Of a DNA stretch of 64,000 bases, positions 1 to 12,956 are shown piece after piece. This DNA comes from Nematostella vectensis (lineage: Eukaryota > Cnidaria > Anthozoa > Actiniaria > Edwardsiidae). The notes under the pieces are model-generated. The model was given only the letters and a program-made list of their open reading frames with translations, did no database searches and had not been told where the DNA came from. The first letter of the stretch is position 1. Every line of letters begins with the position of its first letter. Position numbers and translations under genes: made by a program. The stretch lies in the NCBI RefSeq assembly GCF_932526225.1, contig NC_064039.1, forward strand, positions 9,070,139 through 9,134,138. Direction: 5' to 3'.

Positions 1-1211
1 CTTTTTTTCATAAATGTCACCGTATTTTCTTTTTTAATCAAAATTAATCCACGCAGGTATCTGCAGGTCAGAAAAAAACTGCGAATTGCAATTATTAAAA
101 AAAACATTTATTGGATGTATTAAAACACAATAACATGCACATTAATAAATTATTTTAAAATGTATTACGTTAATAAATCATTTTAAAATATATACGGTCT
201 GATTTGATTTGGAGCAGATGGCCAGAGAAGAAAAGATGGTATGACTAGAAAAACTACAGACACAGCTATAGACTCACTAAGTGGTTCACGAGCGCATGGT
301 GGAATCAGGGAGCAAAGATCAAACGAAGGGCTAGAGATCAGCGAAATCCCTCCCTGCTCATCTGACGAGATGGTTTCGACACCGGTTGACCCCTTCATTG
401 ACGGTTAATTTTATTTGTGTATTTGGATCGAAAAAGTTTCTGGATGGATCAAGTGACCTATTACCACAGCTAAGGATGTCTATTTGATCATAATTGATCC
501 ATGGTCAGTGAATTACTACTCTGGAGATGTACACGACCCGAAATGATCACCAAAAGTACCCCAAGCGATTCCTGGACCCGAAACCATACCAGGAGTCCCC
601 GAAATCGACCTCAAGGAATTGCGGTAATGGACAAAGGGAAAGCAGAAGAAATCACTTGCAATTCTTAAAGCATAATTAAGGGTTTTGCCCCGGCGGTAAA
701 CCCATAAACAGAGTCCAAAACAAATACACAAATTTTAATTGCTACTGAAAGGAATACAACATTAGCATAGCACAGCCTTACTCAGAACAACCAAACTGTT
801 GAACTTCCATCACACTCTAAACATTTGCAGTTCCGACACATGACTGACTATATAAATCTCGTTTCCGGTAAACATCACCCCTAAAAATCCATATTCCTTT
901 GAAAACCAAACGTGTATTTCACCACGAAATCCATGATCACATGAGCGAATATTTACCGACACAGCATTTTAGGCAGTAAAATGCACTCGAACAACCCTTT
1001 TACTACCGGGGGAGGGGGGGGGAGATGATTAGAGAGTAGTGAGTGGGGGAGGGCTTATTCCAAAAAGGGGCCCGTCTGCTTTGCGTTCCCCAAGTAGCTA
1101 AAATCCCGTCTCGGTAACCGTTTGCCTTTGCTATCTGTGGTTCCGGTAAGTGGATTTTTATTATAACCTTAGTTATGACCTGACTACTAAGAACACAAAC
1201 CGTTGACTTAC
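1..1211. other. Left edge, no confident gene
   Basis: Probably the 3' part of the DUF229 gene that continues to the right, but no convincing exon could be joined. The upstream exon ends in phase 1 and its family normally continues with an Ile-Pro, Cys-x-Cys block. An acceptor-like site near 747 opens a short frame with Ile-Lys-Ile-Cys and ends after about 28 codons. A reading at 183-398 (minus) contains Ile-Pro-Pro-Cys but no acceptor in the right phase sits next to it. Both are weak. Confidence 0.4.
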
Positions 1212-4200
1212 ATGCATCCTTGCAGGCACGTGTGACGGGGAACTTGGAAAAGAAGCTGCTCGTCTTCTCATTGGCTGTACTAACATCCGGGTAATTGAGC
1301 ACGTGGCTTAGCGTGGCGTGGAGATCAAAGGGCGAACTGATCACGTGCTGGTTATGCTCCAAGGCTGCAATAATATCTGGAAATTTTGACCCCAGCCATT
1401 CAGGGACCGATACGGATAACCATGGCAACCGCTCTTCGAGCTTACCCTGCATGGTGAGTCTGACGTCATCATTGCGTGATCCGTGATCTCCGAACAAGAC
1501 GATCATGGTGTTGTTATGGTAACCGCCCTGGACCAGCTTCTCGAGCATGCACAATACGTCGTAATCACCGTAGCTCAGGTGGTTCGGGTGCGCATGTGCT
1601 AAGTATGACACGAAGCCCATCGCGAACTTAGGAGTACTGTTGTACGCATGGAAGAAGCTCATCAAATAATCCATCGTGTGATTCACCATGGAAACGCCAT
1701 TTGAACACAGCCCGGGATCATCGCGTAGTTCAGCTTCCTCGAGCGCGAGCCAAAAGGGTCGCATGTAGTGGTGATACGCGGGCTTTTTGAACCCGTTGAG
1801 CCGCAGGTTGAAAGCCGACATCTTGGGGTCGTCCTCTGCGTATAACGTGACGTACCCACGTGACTCGAACTCTCTGCTGACCCATGGCCACTTGTCCACG
1901 TGATCACTGAACAAGTAGCCACGCCTTGCTTCCGGTAAGTCGCCTACGAACTGACCCGTGAGGAGCGCCGTTAGCTGGGGCGTGGTCGCGTCCCCCACAA
2001 TCGAATAGCCGTCCATAACGTATGTCTTTAGCTGGCGGCGCAGGAATCGTAACGTGTTCGGCATCTTGCGCTGGAAGTTAGCGTGCGAGGTAGAGTCGAA
2101 GCCGAGTAGCAGCACATTCAGCGGAAGCCCCGTCTTCACTCCAGCACGCAGCGCTCGCGACTTAGCGATGACGTCATGGTTTGGGACCACGCGTGCGAAG
2201 TAGTGCCTCTCCTGCGCCCCACCCTTCGTCTTGTACGTCAATCTAAAGAAGTCAGAGCTCGTGATTGGTCCACTCGTGAGCCCACCCCCTTCCGTCGTGT
2301 TCAGCTTCACCTCTCCGTCGTACAGCATGGTTGTCGTGTCGTCATCGTCTCGATGGATCGTCTCAAGCGACACGCGCTCGAATTGGTCACCCTGTGTTTT
2401 TGAAACTAAGCGGTTATTGACAACCTGGAACCGAGGCTGTGGATATCGAGTCCTACATCCGGGATCTACGCCGACGTCGGTGACGAGGTGCTTTATGGAG
2501 CGGTCCCACGGGTCTAGTATGGGTAGCTTACAGGCGTGCAGAATTGACTGAGAGGGTGTGGGAGAGTAGAACCTTGCCGTCGAGCTGTGGACTTCTGCGA
2601 CAGAATTGTCTGCAGGGTTCTCGGTCATCTGTGATGTCCGAGTAGGCCTGGTGCTAGTACTCACACCATAGGTAGGGCGTGTACTTGTTACCAAACCTGA
2701 CTCTTCGTCCGGGTCTTTCCTAGCCCGTTCAGTTGCTATGGATAACGTTGGTGTGTTTCTGGTCTCGAATTTATCAGTGGCTTTGTCTGTGTTATTTGTG
2801 GGGTGCCGAGGACTTGCTGTGTTTTGTGATTTTTCTGCGTGTTGCGTGATTGTTGTGTGTTGTGAGTCCCCTTTGTGTTTCGTTTTGGTTGTGTGCTGCA
2901 TGCTGGTTGTCTGTTGCGTGTTGGATGTCTGTTGCGTGTTGGATGTCTGTTGCGTGTTGGTTGTCTGTTGCGTGTTGGTTGTCTGTTGCGTGTCGGTTGT
3001 GGGTTGCGTGCTGGATGTCTGTTGCGTGTTGGATGTCTGTTGCGTGTTGGTTGTCTGTTGCGTGTCGGTTGCCTGTTGCGTGTTGGTTGTGTGTTGCGTG
3101 TTGGTTGTCTGTTGCTTGTCTATGGACGCTAGTGAACTTTCTTTTCCCTTCAGTGGGCTACCTGTGGTTATCCCCAAATGACGTCCTGGGGATTCTAATG
3201 GGGCTCTTGTGGCTTTTAGTACGTTCCGTGTTGATATATTCCCTCCTCCTGCTACTTTACTAGATGAAGTATAAACTTCTCTTCTGTAAAACGTCCTTTC
3301 TGCGTCTCCCTCTGTCGTCGGAGTAACCACATCACGCGATGAATACACAACTTTCTCCGTTAATCTAAGAAGAGTAACGCCATTTCTTTTATCATCCTGC
3401 GCATGCTCTGTGCTGTCTATGGTCCCAAGGTCATCACTCAAGTTTTCGCTGTGATGGCTATTTCCGCCACCCATGCGGTCAATCCAGTGGAGAGTATCTC
3501 CCAGTTCTCCCTCGTCATCTTCCTCCTCGCTCTCCTCTTTGTCATCTTTATTTTTTAAATCTTCATCCCGATTATCATTCTCAGACTTGGTTTCGTTCTC
3601 ATCGGTCCCCGTTTCGTTCAACGTTTGCTCCGGGCTGTCCGCTTCATCGTCCAGATCCTCATTTTCACTCGGTGGGCTACTGCTTACACGATAGTTCTGG
3701 AAGGCTCTGAGTTTTAAGAATGGCGATCAGCAAAGCAATTGAATTACCAATTACCTTTTGGCAATGTTAGACGGTACTTTGTATATTGCACACACACACA
3801 AAATAAAAAAAATTGAAATTGAATAGGTTATTTTTAGCTATATGTTGGGAGCACGGCCACGCCTCCACTGGTCACCCTTTATGATTTTTGGAAATAAATT
3901 GTGAGGGAGAGGGGGGGGGAGGCACAGTTCGCAAATCAACTAAAAAAAACTAAGAGATACGTCGGACGAAGAATGTGTATGCCCCAACAAGAGGCAGCTA
4001 ATAAAAAAAAGGTCGAATAAATGATTTTACCATCCCACTAAAATCAATGATATTGTCTTTATTTGAAGCCGTCACTAGGCTCCATCGGCATCTGGATTGC
4101 ACAAACTGGTTATCGAGCCTACACGTCGTATCGGATCCGATAAAAAAAAAACACAAACACACACACACAAACACTAGGCATCAAAAAGGCCTATTGCACT

Positions 4201-5399
4201 AACTTGCACTGAAACATGGGAAGCTAGAAATCTCGTAGGTCGGGGTTGCTGGTGTTCTTAGATTAAAACTAGAGACATCACCTACAGCTGGCAGTAGAAA
4301 TATGAGATGGAAAACACTAAGTCTGCCACCCGTAGTCTTGACCTTAGCTTACGACCTTACCGACAGTCGGCCCGATCAGAGAACTAAGCTGCCTTGAAAT
4401 AATCGAAATACTTATACTAGCTCTGAAGAATGGCCTTAAAAGCTTATCACCGGGCTGAATTGGGTTGAAGTTTATGAGGTTTATAGCGATTCTGCCTTAT
4501 GAGACGCCTTTTTTCATATTGTTTAGGCAATCTTCTGTATGTGATGTTTTCTTTTCTACTCCTTCCCGATAAACACACAGTGTGGTTCAAGAGCACATCT
4601 CCGGGGCTCATATTTTGACCTTGCATACATTGTAAAAGAAACACACACAGAAATATTGACTCAGATAAGCTCTTTTCATTTTGTGAATATTCTCTTAATC
4701 TTCAATTAGCAATTCAAATGGTGATGATTCACAGGCTGCTCTAGTCCCCTCTAGTAGGCCTGAATATAACGGCCTACGAGACGACGGAGAAAACGACCAT
4801 GGAAAATAGGGTGTTGCGGTAAATTGCGATCGCTGAGAATCAGATAAAAATCGCGGTGATGTGATCATAATGATACATTTGCTAGGTAAGACCTTTAATC
4901 CAAATCGCATGCGCTTTTGTTTTGAAGTCGTTCTGAAACGTATGGTGAACTTTTGGTATTGCTATAGTGACAAAAAATCTTTAAACAGAAAGCCCCCTCA
5001 AGAAAGAAGTGAAAAGTTGTAACTCCCATTGTGCAACTTTCAAGGCTGTGCTTCACTGGTTATGAATCGCGCCGTTCTTGCATCCCGCTGTTAGTTTTAG
5101 CAGTAAGTTGTTGCACAATTTATAAAGTAACGCCAGCATGTTCTAATATTTATAAAGACCAGACGACGCGAATTGAAAGAAATTAATTGATTGAAGCATG
5201 CGCACTTTTTACATAACCTTAATTTTTCAAGTTGCCGCGCGCTTGTTTTCGAATCTACTTACCGATAAGATGGAATGCTGAGTTGGTCTTGCCCAAGTGT
5301 CGTGGGTTTAGGTGGACTTTGGAGCCTATAAACACCGACCAGGCAAGCTCCTACCACTAACACAAACAACACGAACTTGTTCCGCCGAATACAAATCAT
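1212..5399 (-). CDS. DUF229 sulfatase-like type II membrane protein (3' end missing)
   Basis: Two exons, minus strand: 5263-5399 and 1212-3706, joined across an intron that begins GTAAGT; the codon split at the junction is CGA. The start is the ATG at 5399. Residues about 8-25 are a hydrophobic signal anchor after a basic start (MICIRRNK). An acidic stretch and a Ser/Thr-rich stalk follow, including a Thr-Asn-Thr-Gln-Gln repeat at roughly residues 243-320. The C-terminal half is a DUF229 domain of the alkaline phosphatase/sulfatase fold: GFDSTSH near residue 582 holds a metal Asp and the expected Ser/Thr nucleophile, and GDHGS near 785 supplies metal ligands. The exon ends in Ala-Cys-Lys-Asp-Ala at a GTAAGT donor, so at least one 3' exon is missing. 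The likely site of action is the Golgi or cell surface; the substrate is unknown. Confidence 0.82.
2886..3115 (-). repeat. Coding 15-bp minisatellite (TNTQQ repeat)
   Basis: About 15 imperfect copies of a 15-bp unit inside the DUF229 gene encode Thr-(Asn/Asp/Ser)-Thr-Gln-Gln on the minus strand. Because the unit is a multiple of three and lacks stops, the plus strand is also open here; those plus-strand frames are shadows. The repeat probably acts as an O-glycosylated stalk. Confidence 0.85.
3707..5262 (-). other. Intron 1 of the DUF229 gene
   Basis: The intron is bounded by GTAAGT and an AG acceptor. It holds short CA-type microsatellites near 3788 and 4150 and a purine-rich run near 3905. 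I see no nested gene. Confidence 0.7.
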
Positions 5400-8300
5400 G
5401 ATGAGTTCTACCTCGGCGGTGAAATCATCTTGTTTAGAGGGTCAGTTTATGGTCTTACGCCCGAAGATCGCAGGATACAAGTCCTCACGTGCCCCGAAGA
5501 CCTGTCAAAGATATGTCATCAATTAGTCAACGCGAATAAAGGGTCGATGAATAACTGATATCCGATACTTTGCAAGTCACAACATAATACCAGCACCAGT
5601 GGTCAAAGACCGCAAGTACCGCTGAGACGCTGTATTTTGTACATTACGCCGACCTCAGACGGGGCTGCTTCAGAGAGAGACGGGAGTATTTCAAGTTGAC
5701 AGGGGGTCATTAACGAGGTCAGGATCCCGTTTACGGATAACATTCCGTCCCACTTCCGGTTGAGTACGACACGCGAAACATGCCCGGATACCCAGTGCTC
5801 TTTGCTGTCGCCTCTAAATGGACTCTACCTCCGCGGCTAGGCTCGCGGTGCATGTGAAAGCGCTTTCCGTCACGCACACTTCGTATTAACGTGTACCGTG
5901 AGCTGTGTCTGAGAGTTTAGGTACTGGATGTATGCGTGACAGCGCACTTTCCGTTACAATTTGAAGTGCCTGACAGGCTTAGGATATGTTGCCTTTTGCG
6001 ATAAGCAGTCACGCACTCCACTTGCCTTGTTCCGCCATGTTCTCGCGCCTAACCCTGGGTTACCCTGGGTACCAGAGGCTCCAAGCTACGCGGAATTTCC
6101 GGTTTTCCCAGCATGCTAGGGGGCGGGGGATCAAATGGGCTTTCGGCGTCAGCTCCTCACTTCGTAGTAATTCTCGCTTTGCTCGAAAAACTCTCGCGAA
6201 AAAAACTCCCGCTTCGCTCAAAAAACTCTCGCGAAAAAGAAAAACCCTAGCTTCGCTCCTCTGTCACACAAAGCGCTCTCCACAGGGCCTTTGAGAGCGT
6301 CAGCAGGCTCCTTGCGCGTCTTTGCTTCCATTTCTTTTCATGTATTTGTCCATCATTGACACAACTTTTACAAATGAGCAAAATTCCAGTATATAGGCAA
6401 GGAACGCAAGCCTAGCTCGAACTAACTTTTATTGCTAAGATATGGAATCGTCCGCCAGGAATCCGCACGGATAACTAAAATAACAGTTGGCAATGTTCAA
6501 AACAGATTTGTGCACCCCACGCAATCTTATATCACGCATAAGCTTGATATAAATAAAATAGATATCAATTGGGAAGGGGAGGAGAGGCGTCCGTCTAAAT
6601 TCTTTTGTAAATTCATACGCTCAGAACTTTTGGATGAATCAAAGGTTTTAGAGAATTGCTCAGTTCTCTGATAAGGTAATAAAATTTCGCGACGCATATA
6701 GAATACTATCGCGATAAGTAAGGTCGCCAAGGTAACGCACGGCAAAACACAAAAGAAAAAGATATAATTTAGCCCCGCATAAAAAAAAACTAATAACCAT
6801 ATGACCAACTTTCTTGAAGAAAATTGAATATAAAAATGCTATTAAGCCAACCTGCTAGAAACTGCTGATTGCGATGAAAAAAAAAAAAAACAACTACCGT
6901 TCAGCCAACTTCCCCTAAAGCACAAAAAAGCACTATTTCTATTTTATCCGATCTTCCTACTTTTTTAATTGTTTCATTGGGACATTCGTCGCGGTGACTT
7001 TCATTTTCCTTTGATGTTCGGCGTAGTTTAGTATGTTTATCAAAAAATAAATAATTTTACAAAGCGATTACCGCGTGTCTGTTTAGAGCAGTAGAGGACA
7101 GGCCTAGGGCTACATTCATCAGCTAAGTCATCCGCTGATCAAATTTACAGAATGATTTTGATTGAACTGCCGTCTATGGTGGAGTCAATGCTGTAGCCTA
7201 AATTGTTTTAACTTTTCCTTTGCTTTTTTCTAATTGTATACTTCGAAGGGTCAATTTCATGTCATTTTTTTGTGATAAATTTCTAGGCTGGAACTGGATT
7301 TCGGTATTTCTGATTTAAAAAAAAATTATCTGATGCAGCATCATTAATGCTGTAATAAGTGCAGAGCACAATGTGACCAGACCCGTCAAACATAACTAGA
7401 AAACGTAGAATTACGGCTCACTTGAAAATTAAAATAGGCGAATTAAAGATGCGATTTCGTTGCGTGCGATTTCGTTGATTTTATCTGTTGTTCCTATTCT
7501 GTTTTCAGTTTTCCGATTCGTATTTGTTCCAGCTGTTCACAGGTTTCTTAAGATATTACGCTTCTATTCGAATAATTATCATCAATCATCCAAAGAAACT
7601 ATCGTTTTCGTAACATTTTACGAAAGCGTATTTCATGCAAGTTTATAGACTAGTAACAACACATGTATGTGTTGTATTGTATGTAATTTTATCCTTTTCC
7701 CACCAACATTACTCTTCTTCCAACCTTTGCTGAAGTAATATGGTCGACCCCTGGTCCTTTCATTGCATGCGATTTTCAATTATACCGCTACAATTCCAGT
7801 CCTGATAACTCCAAATAATGATTATCTCTGGATTGATCACTAAAGCAAACAAGCAAGAGGCAATATATTTAGACCTTTCCCAGTGCTTGGAATTCTCTCT
7901 AATGCCCAGACTTGCATAGCCTGCTAAAGCAAGCAGACGCCTCTAGCCGATCGCGAAATAACCCTTGACAAGAGACTCAAAAAGACTTGCACGGGTGTAA
8001 ATATCTTTTAGATCGTGAATAATACGATTTGTCTACTGCTCTACAACATACCTGACGTTTTATCCCCATCTGCCGCTAAGACCAGAATCCCCGGGATCTC
8101 CGTGTAAAAAACGCACGCTCCGACTCCAGCTGGGGCCTTCTCACGGCATCATGTGATCGGCAACCGAACTCGTGTCAAACTCGCAATTTTTCTCTTTCTT
8201 GATCAAATTGGTTCAGCAATGTTTAGAACGGTTATTGTCTTACCCCGTGGAAATTTTGTAAACATTGCTGGTAATTTTGTATGCGTTTTGCTGGTAATTT

Positions 8301-8640
8301 TGTATGCGTGACTGAGATACCTTTTGTTTTTTTGTTAAAAAACAACCCGCAAATCATTTCTTAGCACAGTATACATAGACATTAGCCCAACCCATATTTT
8401 AAAATTTCAAGTAAAATGAACTTTATTTCATATTTAAATTCTTTACAAGTATTTGATCTTGCTGTTTTATACAAGCAACTGGAACAGATCAAAGCTGCGT
8501 ACTAATGACTTGCTGGCTGTGGCCTTAGGGATTGCACAGTCATAGGTATCATATGGAAAAAGGGATTGATCACCAATCTGTTGGTGGCCAAGGGTGGGGG
8601 GGAGGGGGAGGGGTAGCTGCGCCTGTGTTATCATCATCAA
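5400..8640. other. Intergenic, no gene recognised
   Basis: AT-rich DNA upstream of the DUF229 start. A short local repeat of an AAAACTCTCGCG-like word lies at 6180-6250. A minus-strand frame at 6527-6808 has a hydrophobic start followed by a polar tail, but no splice signals or homology that I recognise. The word TTGCACAGTCATAGGTATCA at about 8534 recurs at about 60633, a dispersed repeat. Confidence 0.5.
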
Positions 8641-9006
8641 TCATCAATCAATCAATATATTTTATTTGGTACCCTTATACATGATTATATATCAGGTGTT
8701 TTTCCAAATAGTTAAGATAAAAAGGAGGTTGTCATTATCCGTGGTGTGCATTTATTCTTTTAGGCATTCAAATCTTTTTCTTGTGCAGTCAAAAATATAT
8801 TTTGCAGTTTCCCTGTTAATGATCTCGTTTCTTTGATCCATGGTAATAATAAAAAGGAAAGCTCTTTCAGATGTCATTGCATTTAAGTTGATATTAGTTT
8901 TGTCTTTGATAACACTATAGTATGCCTTTCTAATCGCGTTGTATGTAGGGCATTTTACAAGAAAGTGTTCTTCGTTTTCTATTCCATTTTTGCAATCATC
9001 TCAAGA
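8640..9006 (-). mobile_element. LINE (non-LTR retrotransposon) 3' remnant
   Basis: Read on the minus strand, the frame has the C-terminal signature of LINE reverse transcriptases: Glu-Glu-His-Phe-Leu-Val-Lys-Cys-Pro-x-Tyr at about 8930-8980, then a basic helix-rich tail. A stop interrupts the tail near 8800 and an ATTG/ATC-rich simple repeat follows at 8625-8665, as at the 3' ends of CR1/L2-like elements. Only the last fifth or less of an ORF2 is present. The family assignment comes from memory of the motif. Confidence 0.6.
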
Positions 9007-10567
9007 AGAGAGCGTCAGAGGGGACATGACGGACAATCCTGGAAAACGCGAAATTCCAGATAGAGAGAGAAGACACAATTTCTTACAATGGCTTCTTAAA
9101 ATGGTTCCTTGTATTACGGACTGATTTTTAAAACACAAATAACGTGAGGCCGAAGTGCACATAACCAGATTTTGGCATTTTAAGATAATTTTTCCTTGAT
9201 CATCATTGCCCTGTGTATCAGTTCAGGGACGAAAAGCTCAAATTTCAATGACACTTTACAAAAAGTCGCATCAATTTAAAAAAAGTCGCACTTGATATTT
9301 TGTTTGCTATAAGTTACTAAGTACTCAGAGAAATTCTCCGCCTTATTCGATGTGAAATGGGGTTATTGGAAGCGTCACGTCATGTTTTTCCGTCATGTAG
9401 CCAGAGGGTGGATTCGAAGTCAACGAGCACGCGTTGTACACCTTAACCCTCCGTCCTAATGTGTGTTCACGTATCGCGGGCTCACAAACGGTAACTTAGG
9501 CACGCTTCGAACAAATGAGTTTTTATTCTCCTTCATAATCGATTTGCTTTATTTGTTTTATGAGAGTGCAGGATAGTTTTATGAGACTCATTGCGCCTTC
9601 TTTAAACAATATACATTAACTTCTTTTTAATAAGTCCTTTAATCGTTATACTACCTAAAATAAGATTCTACTTTAATAGTTTAAATTTCCAATAACTGAT
9701 TGCTTTGGAGTACTGTACAGTCTGCACTGGGGTAACCCATATATTGTAATTCACAGTCTGTGATATCTCTATTTAAATAGGTTGTTAGCAGAAACGGCGA
9801 ATGGCAATTGCCAGATGACAGTCATGCGAGCGAAAGGAGCCATGGCAGGCCCGTTCCCAGGACTTTTCTTGGGAGGGTGCGAAATCCGAAGAAGTGGTCC
9901 TATTTCTCGAGGGGGTGGGGGGGGGGGGGTTCTGATAAAAATCTGACCACCCCCGAAAGAACAAAAATGAATGTATTTATGCCATTTCCACAATACGTAT
10001 GAATTTTAGATTTTTGACATACTAAAAGTGATCTAAAATGCCTTTTTTATCTAAATTCGCTTATGCTTTATAGCTTCGTCTACAAAAGGCACATGACTTT
10101 TCGCTGCCTACGGCCTGCATGGGCCGTATTCTATTTAATCCGAATGCAGGGAATATGGTTCCATCATTCGATAATCCATTAAAGGCCAGCAACGTCTGGC
10201 GCTGGCATCACTGGAGCAATGTAGTTTACCTTTACTTCGTACCCATAACCACTGTTCCGTCTAGGAACTGACATTTGACATTTGCGCGCCTTTTGGAATT
10301 AGTATATGGGCACCAAATAAGCTTAAAGAGGTAATTTTAAAAAGACCAGGTTCAAAAATATATCGTATTCCCATTATTGGTGTGCTATTGGAATCCATGG
10401 CTTACAGAGACGGCATTTTTCCATTTATACCCATGATGCACCACGGATAACAACACATGGATTTGAACAAAATAGGAGCAGCTCCCTCACCCCCCCCCCC
10501 CCCCCCCTCAATTTTCAGATACCGGTGTTATGAAAATTTAGGCTCTGGCTTTGTAGCTTTTAAGACT
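9007..10567. other. Intergenic, no gene recognised
   Basis: AT-rich. It holds a degenerate tRNA-like stretch (9400-9460, minus) with a TTCGAATCC box B, G-runs near 9911 and a C-run near 10492. No coding exon was found. Confidence 0.5.
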
Positions 10568-12509
10568 TTAGCCACATACACGTTCCACTTCCTCAATTTG
10601 TTTGTCATCTAACGCATTATCAAAAAACATCAGACACGCCATTTTGCCCTGAAAATTGTAAGTATGGCCGTTACTGTCTGTTGCCCTGCCTAGACGCACA
10701 TAACCAGGAAAAGTCGCAAGAGTCATCTCGGGTAGGCAGTTCTGCTTGGTGGCCTTATCGCCTGCCTGCAACAACGAATACCCTGCGGAGTGGTTATACG
10801 ATGCGACTACAAACTGCCAGGCGTCTAGCTTAAAACTTTTCATGTGAACACAGAAAATATTAAAATCCCTGTCCACAAGATAAAAATATAAATTACTCCA
10901 GATAATCCAGACTCTTGTTGCAAAGACGCTGCTGGAGTGTTGATGATAGTCACTGGCAAACTGCTCTACATCGTAAACGAACTGTACCAAGGGGGTAGAG
11001 GGCACTTGGTCCACAGATCTGATGTACATCCAGAAGGCTATTGTTAGGGACTTGTCTAGCTGCCGCTCCGATCTTCCTGCACCGAAAAGCGTGACGTAAC
11101 TATTCCGAGAGGCGGTGAACTCCATCGCTCCACCCGCTGTCCCATTCGGTCCCGTCGCGTATGTGACGTTACTGGCTACGAAGCTTGACAGGTTGCTATA
11201 GCGACTAACATCACGTGCCTGGTAGGTGTTATTCAAAGGGTAGAAAGCTCGCGCTGTGTCTAACACTGAAAATGGTAATCGTTTTGTGATCATTTGCTAT
11301 ATATATTGCATCTAACAAACGTTGAATTCATACTATGCTCGTTTAGTGAGTGTGCATGACATGAACACCATATGTATCACATAAAACCTTCTCATAAGAG
11401 TACCAATTACCGATTGTTGGCTGAAGTTTGGTAGTTTGAGTTGATTCATCACTTGTATCGCTGTTTTTATTTTCGGTTGCGTTATTCGTCACACCCGTGG
11501 TATTCGTCACTTCAGACTTGTTATTATTTGTCATCAAAGTCGTGTTATTCGTCATTTCAGTCGTACTGTTCGGCATTTCAGTCGTGATATTCGTCATTTC
11601 TGTCGTGTTTTTCGTCATTTCAGTCGTGTTATTCGTCATTTTAGTCAAATTTTTTATCGTACTCATCATCTCGAAATCCATATCCTCAGAAGTTCCATGT
11701 TTTTCCTCGACCTAGAAAAAACATAACTTACTCAATAACCATAACATTAGTCAGGCCAGTAGCCAGGTGGGTTCGGGGGATTCGGAAGTACCTCCTTCAT
11801 TAGAGTGGACCTTGCAGTCTAGTACCATTGCAAGCAAGGGCGAGCTACCAAGAGAATGGTCCGCTAAAGGCAGCGGCGTAGCCAGGATTTTTAACAGAAG
11901 GCCCTTTCAAGGCATATTCTCCTGTATTTTAGATAATGTCTCATACTCTTACTGTATTTTTGGCTGCTAGAGGGGCCACCCCGCCGACTACGCCCCTGAA
12001 AGGGTAAACGAACCGCTCAAAATCCTAGCTACGGGCCTATTATTAGCAAAAGTGACTCAGGCATGTTTAGCTGGGAGACTCCTAGCAGGGCTTGAAGGGG
12101 TAAACCGGTTTTCGCCTTGATGTTTGGTTATGGGTGAATAATGTGGTTGAAGATAAATGAATGCGCAGACATGAAACGTTTTGCGAGTGAGACTTACCTG
12201 GTGAATAAATGGTCGAATCTGATTGAATATTGCAGCTCTCTCAAAGTGCAAAACCTCAGTTGCCTGACAGCAAGAAGAAAGTCCTTGAGGGTTAAGCTCG
12301 CATTCTTGTTTGTCTCTGCGATAGTTGTACGAAACACATCGAGGATCGTCTTGACAGGCGAGAAGGCAGTCGTACCACTCAAGGGAGTCAGACACCCACA
12401 GGGCCTTGGCAGACCTTGTTAGAGCCTTATCTCGTGCAGTAAACACACTAAAACTACTCGCTTTGGCAAGAAAAGACAAGAAAAAGATCGCCAAAACACT
12501 AGTAAACAT
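10568..12509 (-). CDS. Secreted PAN/Apple and LamG-fold protein
   Basis: Three exons, minus strand: 12198-12509, 11411-11711 and 10568-11265. Phases agree at each junction and the total of 1311 nt gives 436 aa. Exon 1 has a signal peptide (about residues 1-18) and a PAN/Apple-like domain (about 40-90) with spaced cysteines and a Cys-Glu-Leu-Asn motif. Exon 2 is a linker of seven-residue Thr-Glu-Met-Thr-Asn-Asn-Thr repeats with many N-x-T glycosylation sequons. Exon 3 is a LamG/concanavalin-type jelly roll (Laminin_G_3-like) with the family's typical Ala-Phe-Trp strand and a final Phe-Phe-Asp-Asn-Ala-Leu motif. It is probably an extracellular matrix or adhesion protein. The ligand is unknown. 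Confidence 0.85.
11871..11998. mobile_element. MITE copy 1 (CAGCGGCGTAGCC ends)
   Basis: A 128-bp element in intron 1 of the PAN-LamG gene. It starts CAGCGGCGTAGCCAGG and ends CTACGCCCCTG, with AAAGG on both sides as a 5-bp target duplication. It shares its middle (GTATTTTTGGCTGCTAGA) with copies at 23991 and 60249. Confidence 0.75.
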
Positions 12510-12956
12510 TGTGTCTAGAAAGTGCGAATTCGTCTATCTGCTCTTGTGTAAATCCTATTAAATAGTCTTTCCATGATTTCCGGTCTTAATTTTAGAAAAC
12601 CAGCAAGAGCTTCGTTGAGCAAAGACTTTAATATCAGGAGCCGCTAATTAAATTCGATGAAAAAGAAATATAAGCAAGGAGCTATAGCATGATTTTTTTT
12701 TTACGAACTTTAAGTTTAAGTAATCGTATGATATGAACAGTTTTCTCTCCGGAAATGCTTTCCCGCTTTAGTTTACGGGAGGTCCACTAACAGAGCTTGC
12801 AAAAATTACATTTAACTAAAATTATCCTTGCAAATTAAACTTTCAGCCAATAGAAGCCAGGGAACGAGGCTAACATCAACTTTTGCTTTATACTCAAACC
12901 ACATTATGATATATCATGCATTTTCGTATCACGTTACGAAACACGAAAAATCATGG
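12510..12956. other. 5' region of the PAN-LamG gene
   Basis: No exon, repeat or RNA gene was recognised. The promoter of the minus-strand gene probably lies here. Confidence 0.4.

Noticed and set aside
183-398. Candidate last exon of the DUF229 gene
   Set aside because: The Ile-Pro-Pro-Cys motif is suggestive but no acceptor fits the phase close to it.
2738-3263. Cys/Val-rich plus-strand frames of 85-147 codons
   Set aside because: Antisense of the TNTQQ repeat in the DUF229 coding exon.
6527-6808. Minus-strand frame with a hydrophobic segment
   Set aside because: No splice sites or known family; could be chance in AT-rich DNA.
9400-9460. tRNA-like sequence on the minus strand with TTCGAATCC
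   Set aside because: The T-arm and acceptor stem do not pair; at best a degenerate SINE or tRNA relic. The same holds for 13915-13980 and for the GGGTTCAAACCC word at 25309.
10107-10130. GCCTACGGCC word, as at the start of 5S rRNA
   Set aside because: Nothing downstream resembles 5S rRNA.
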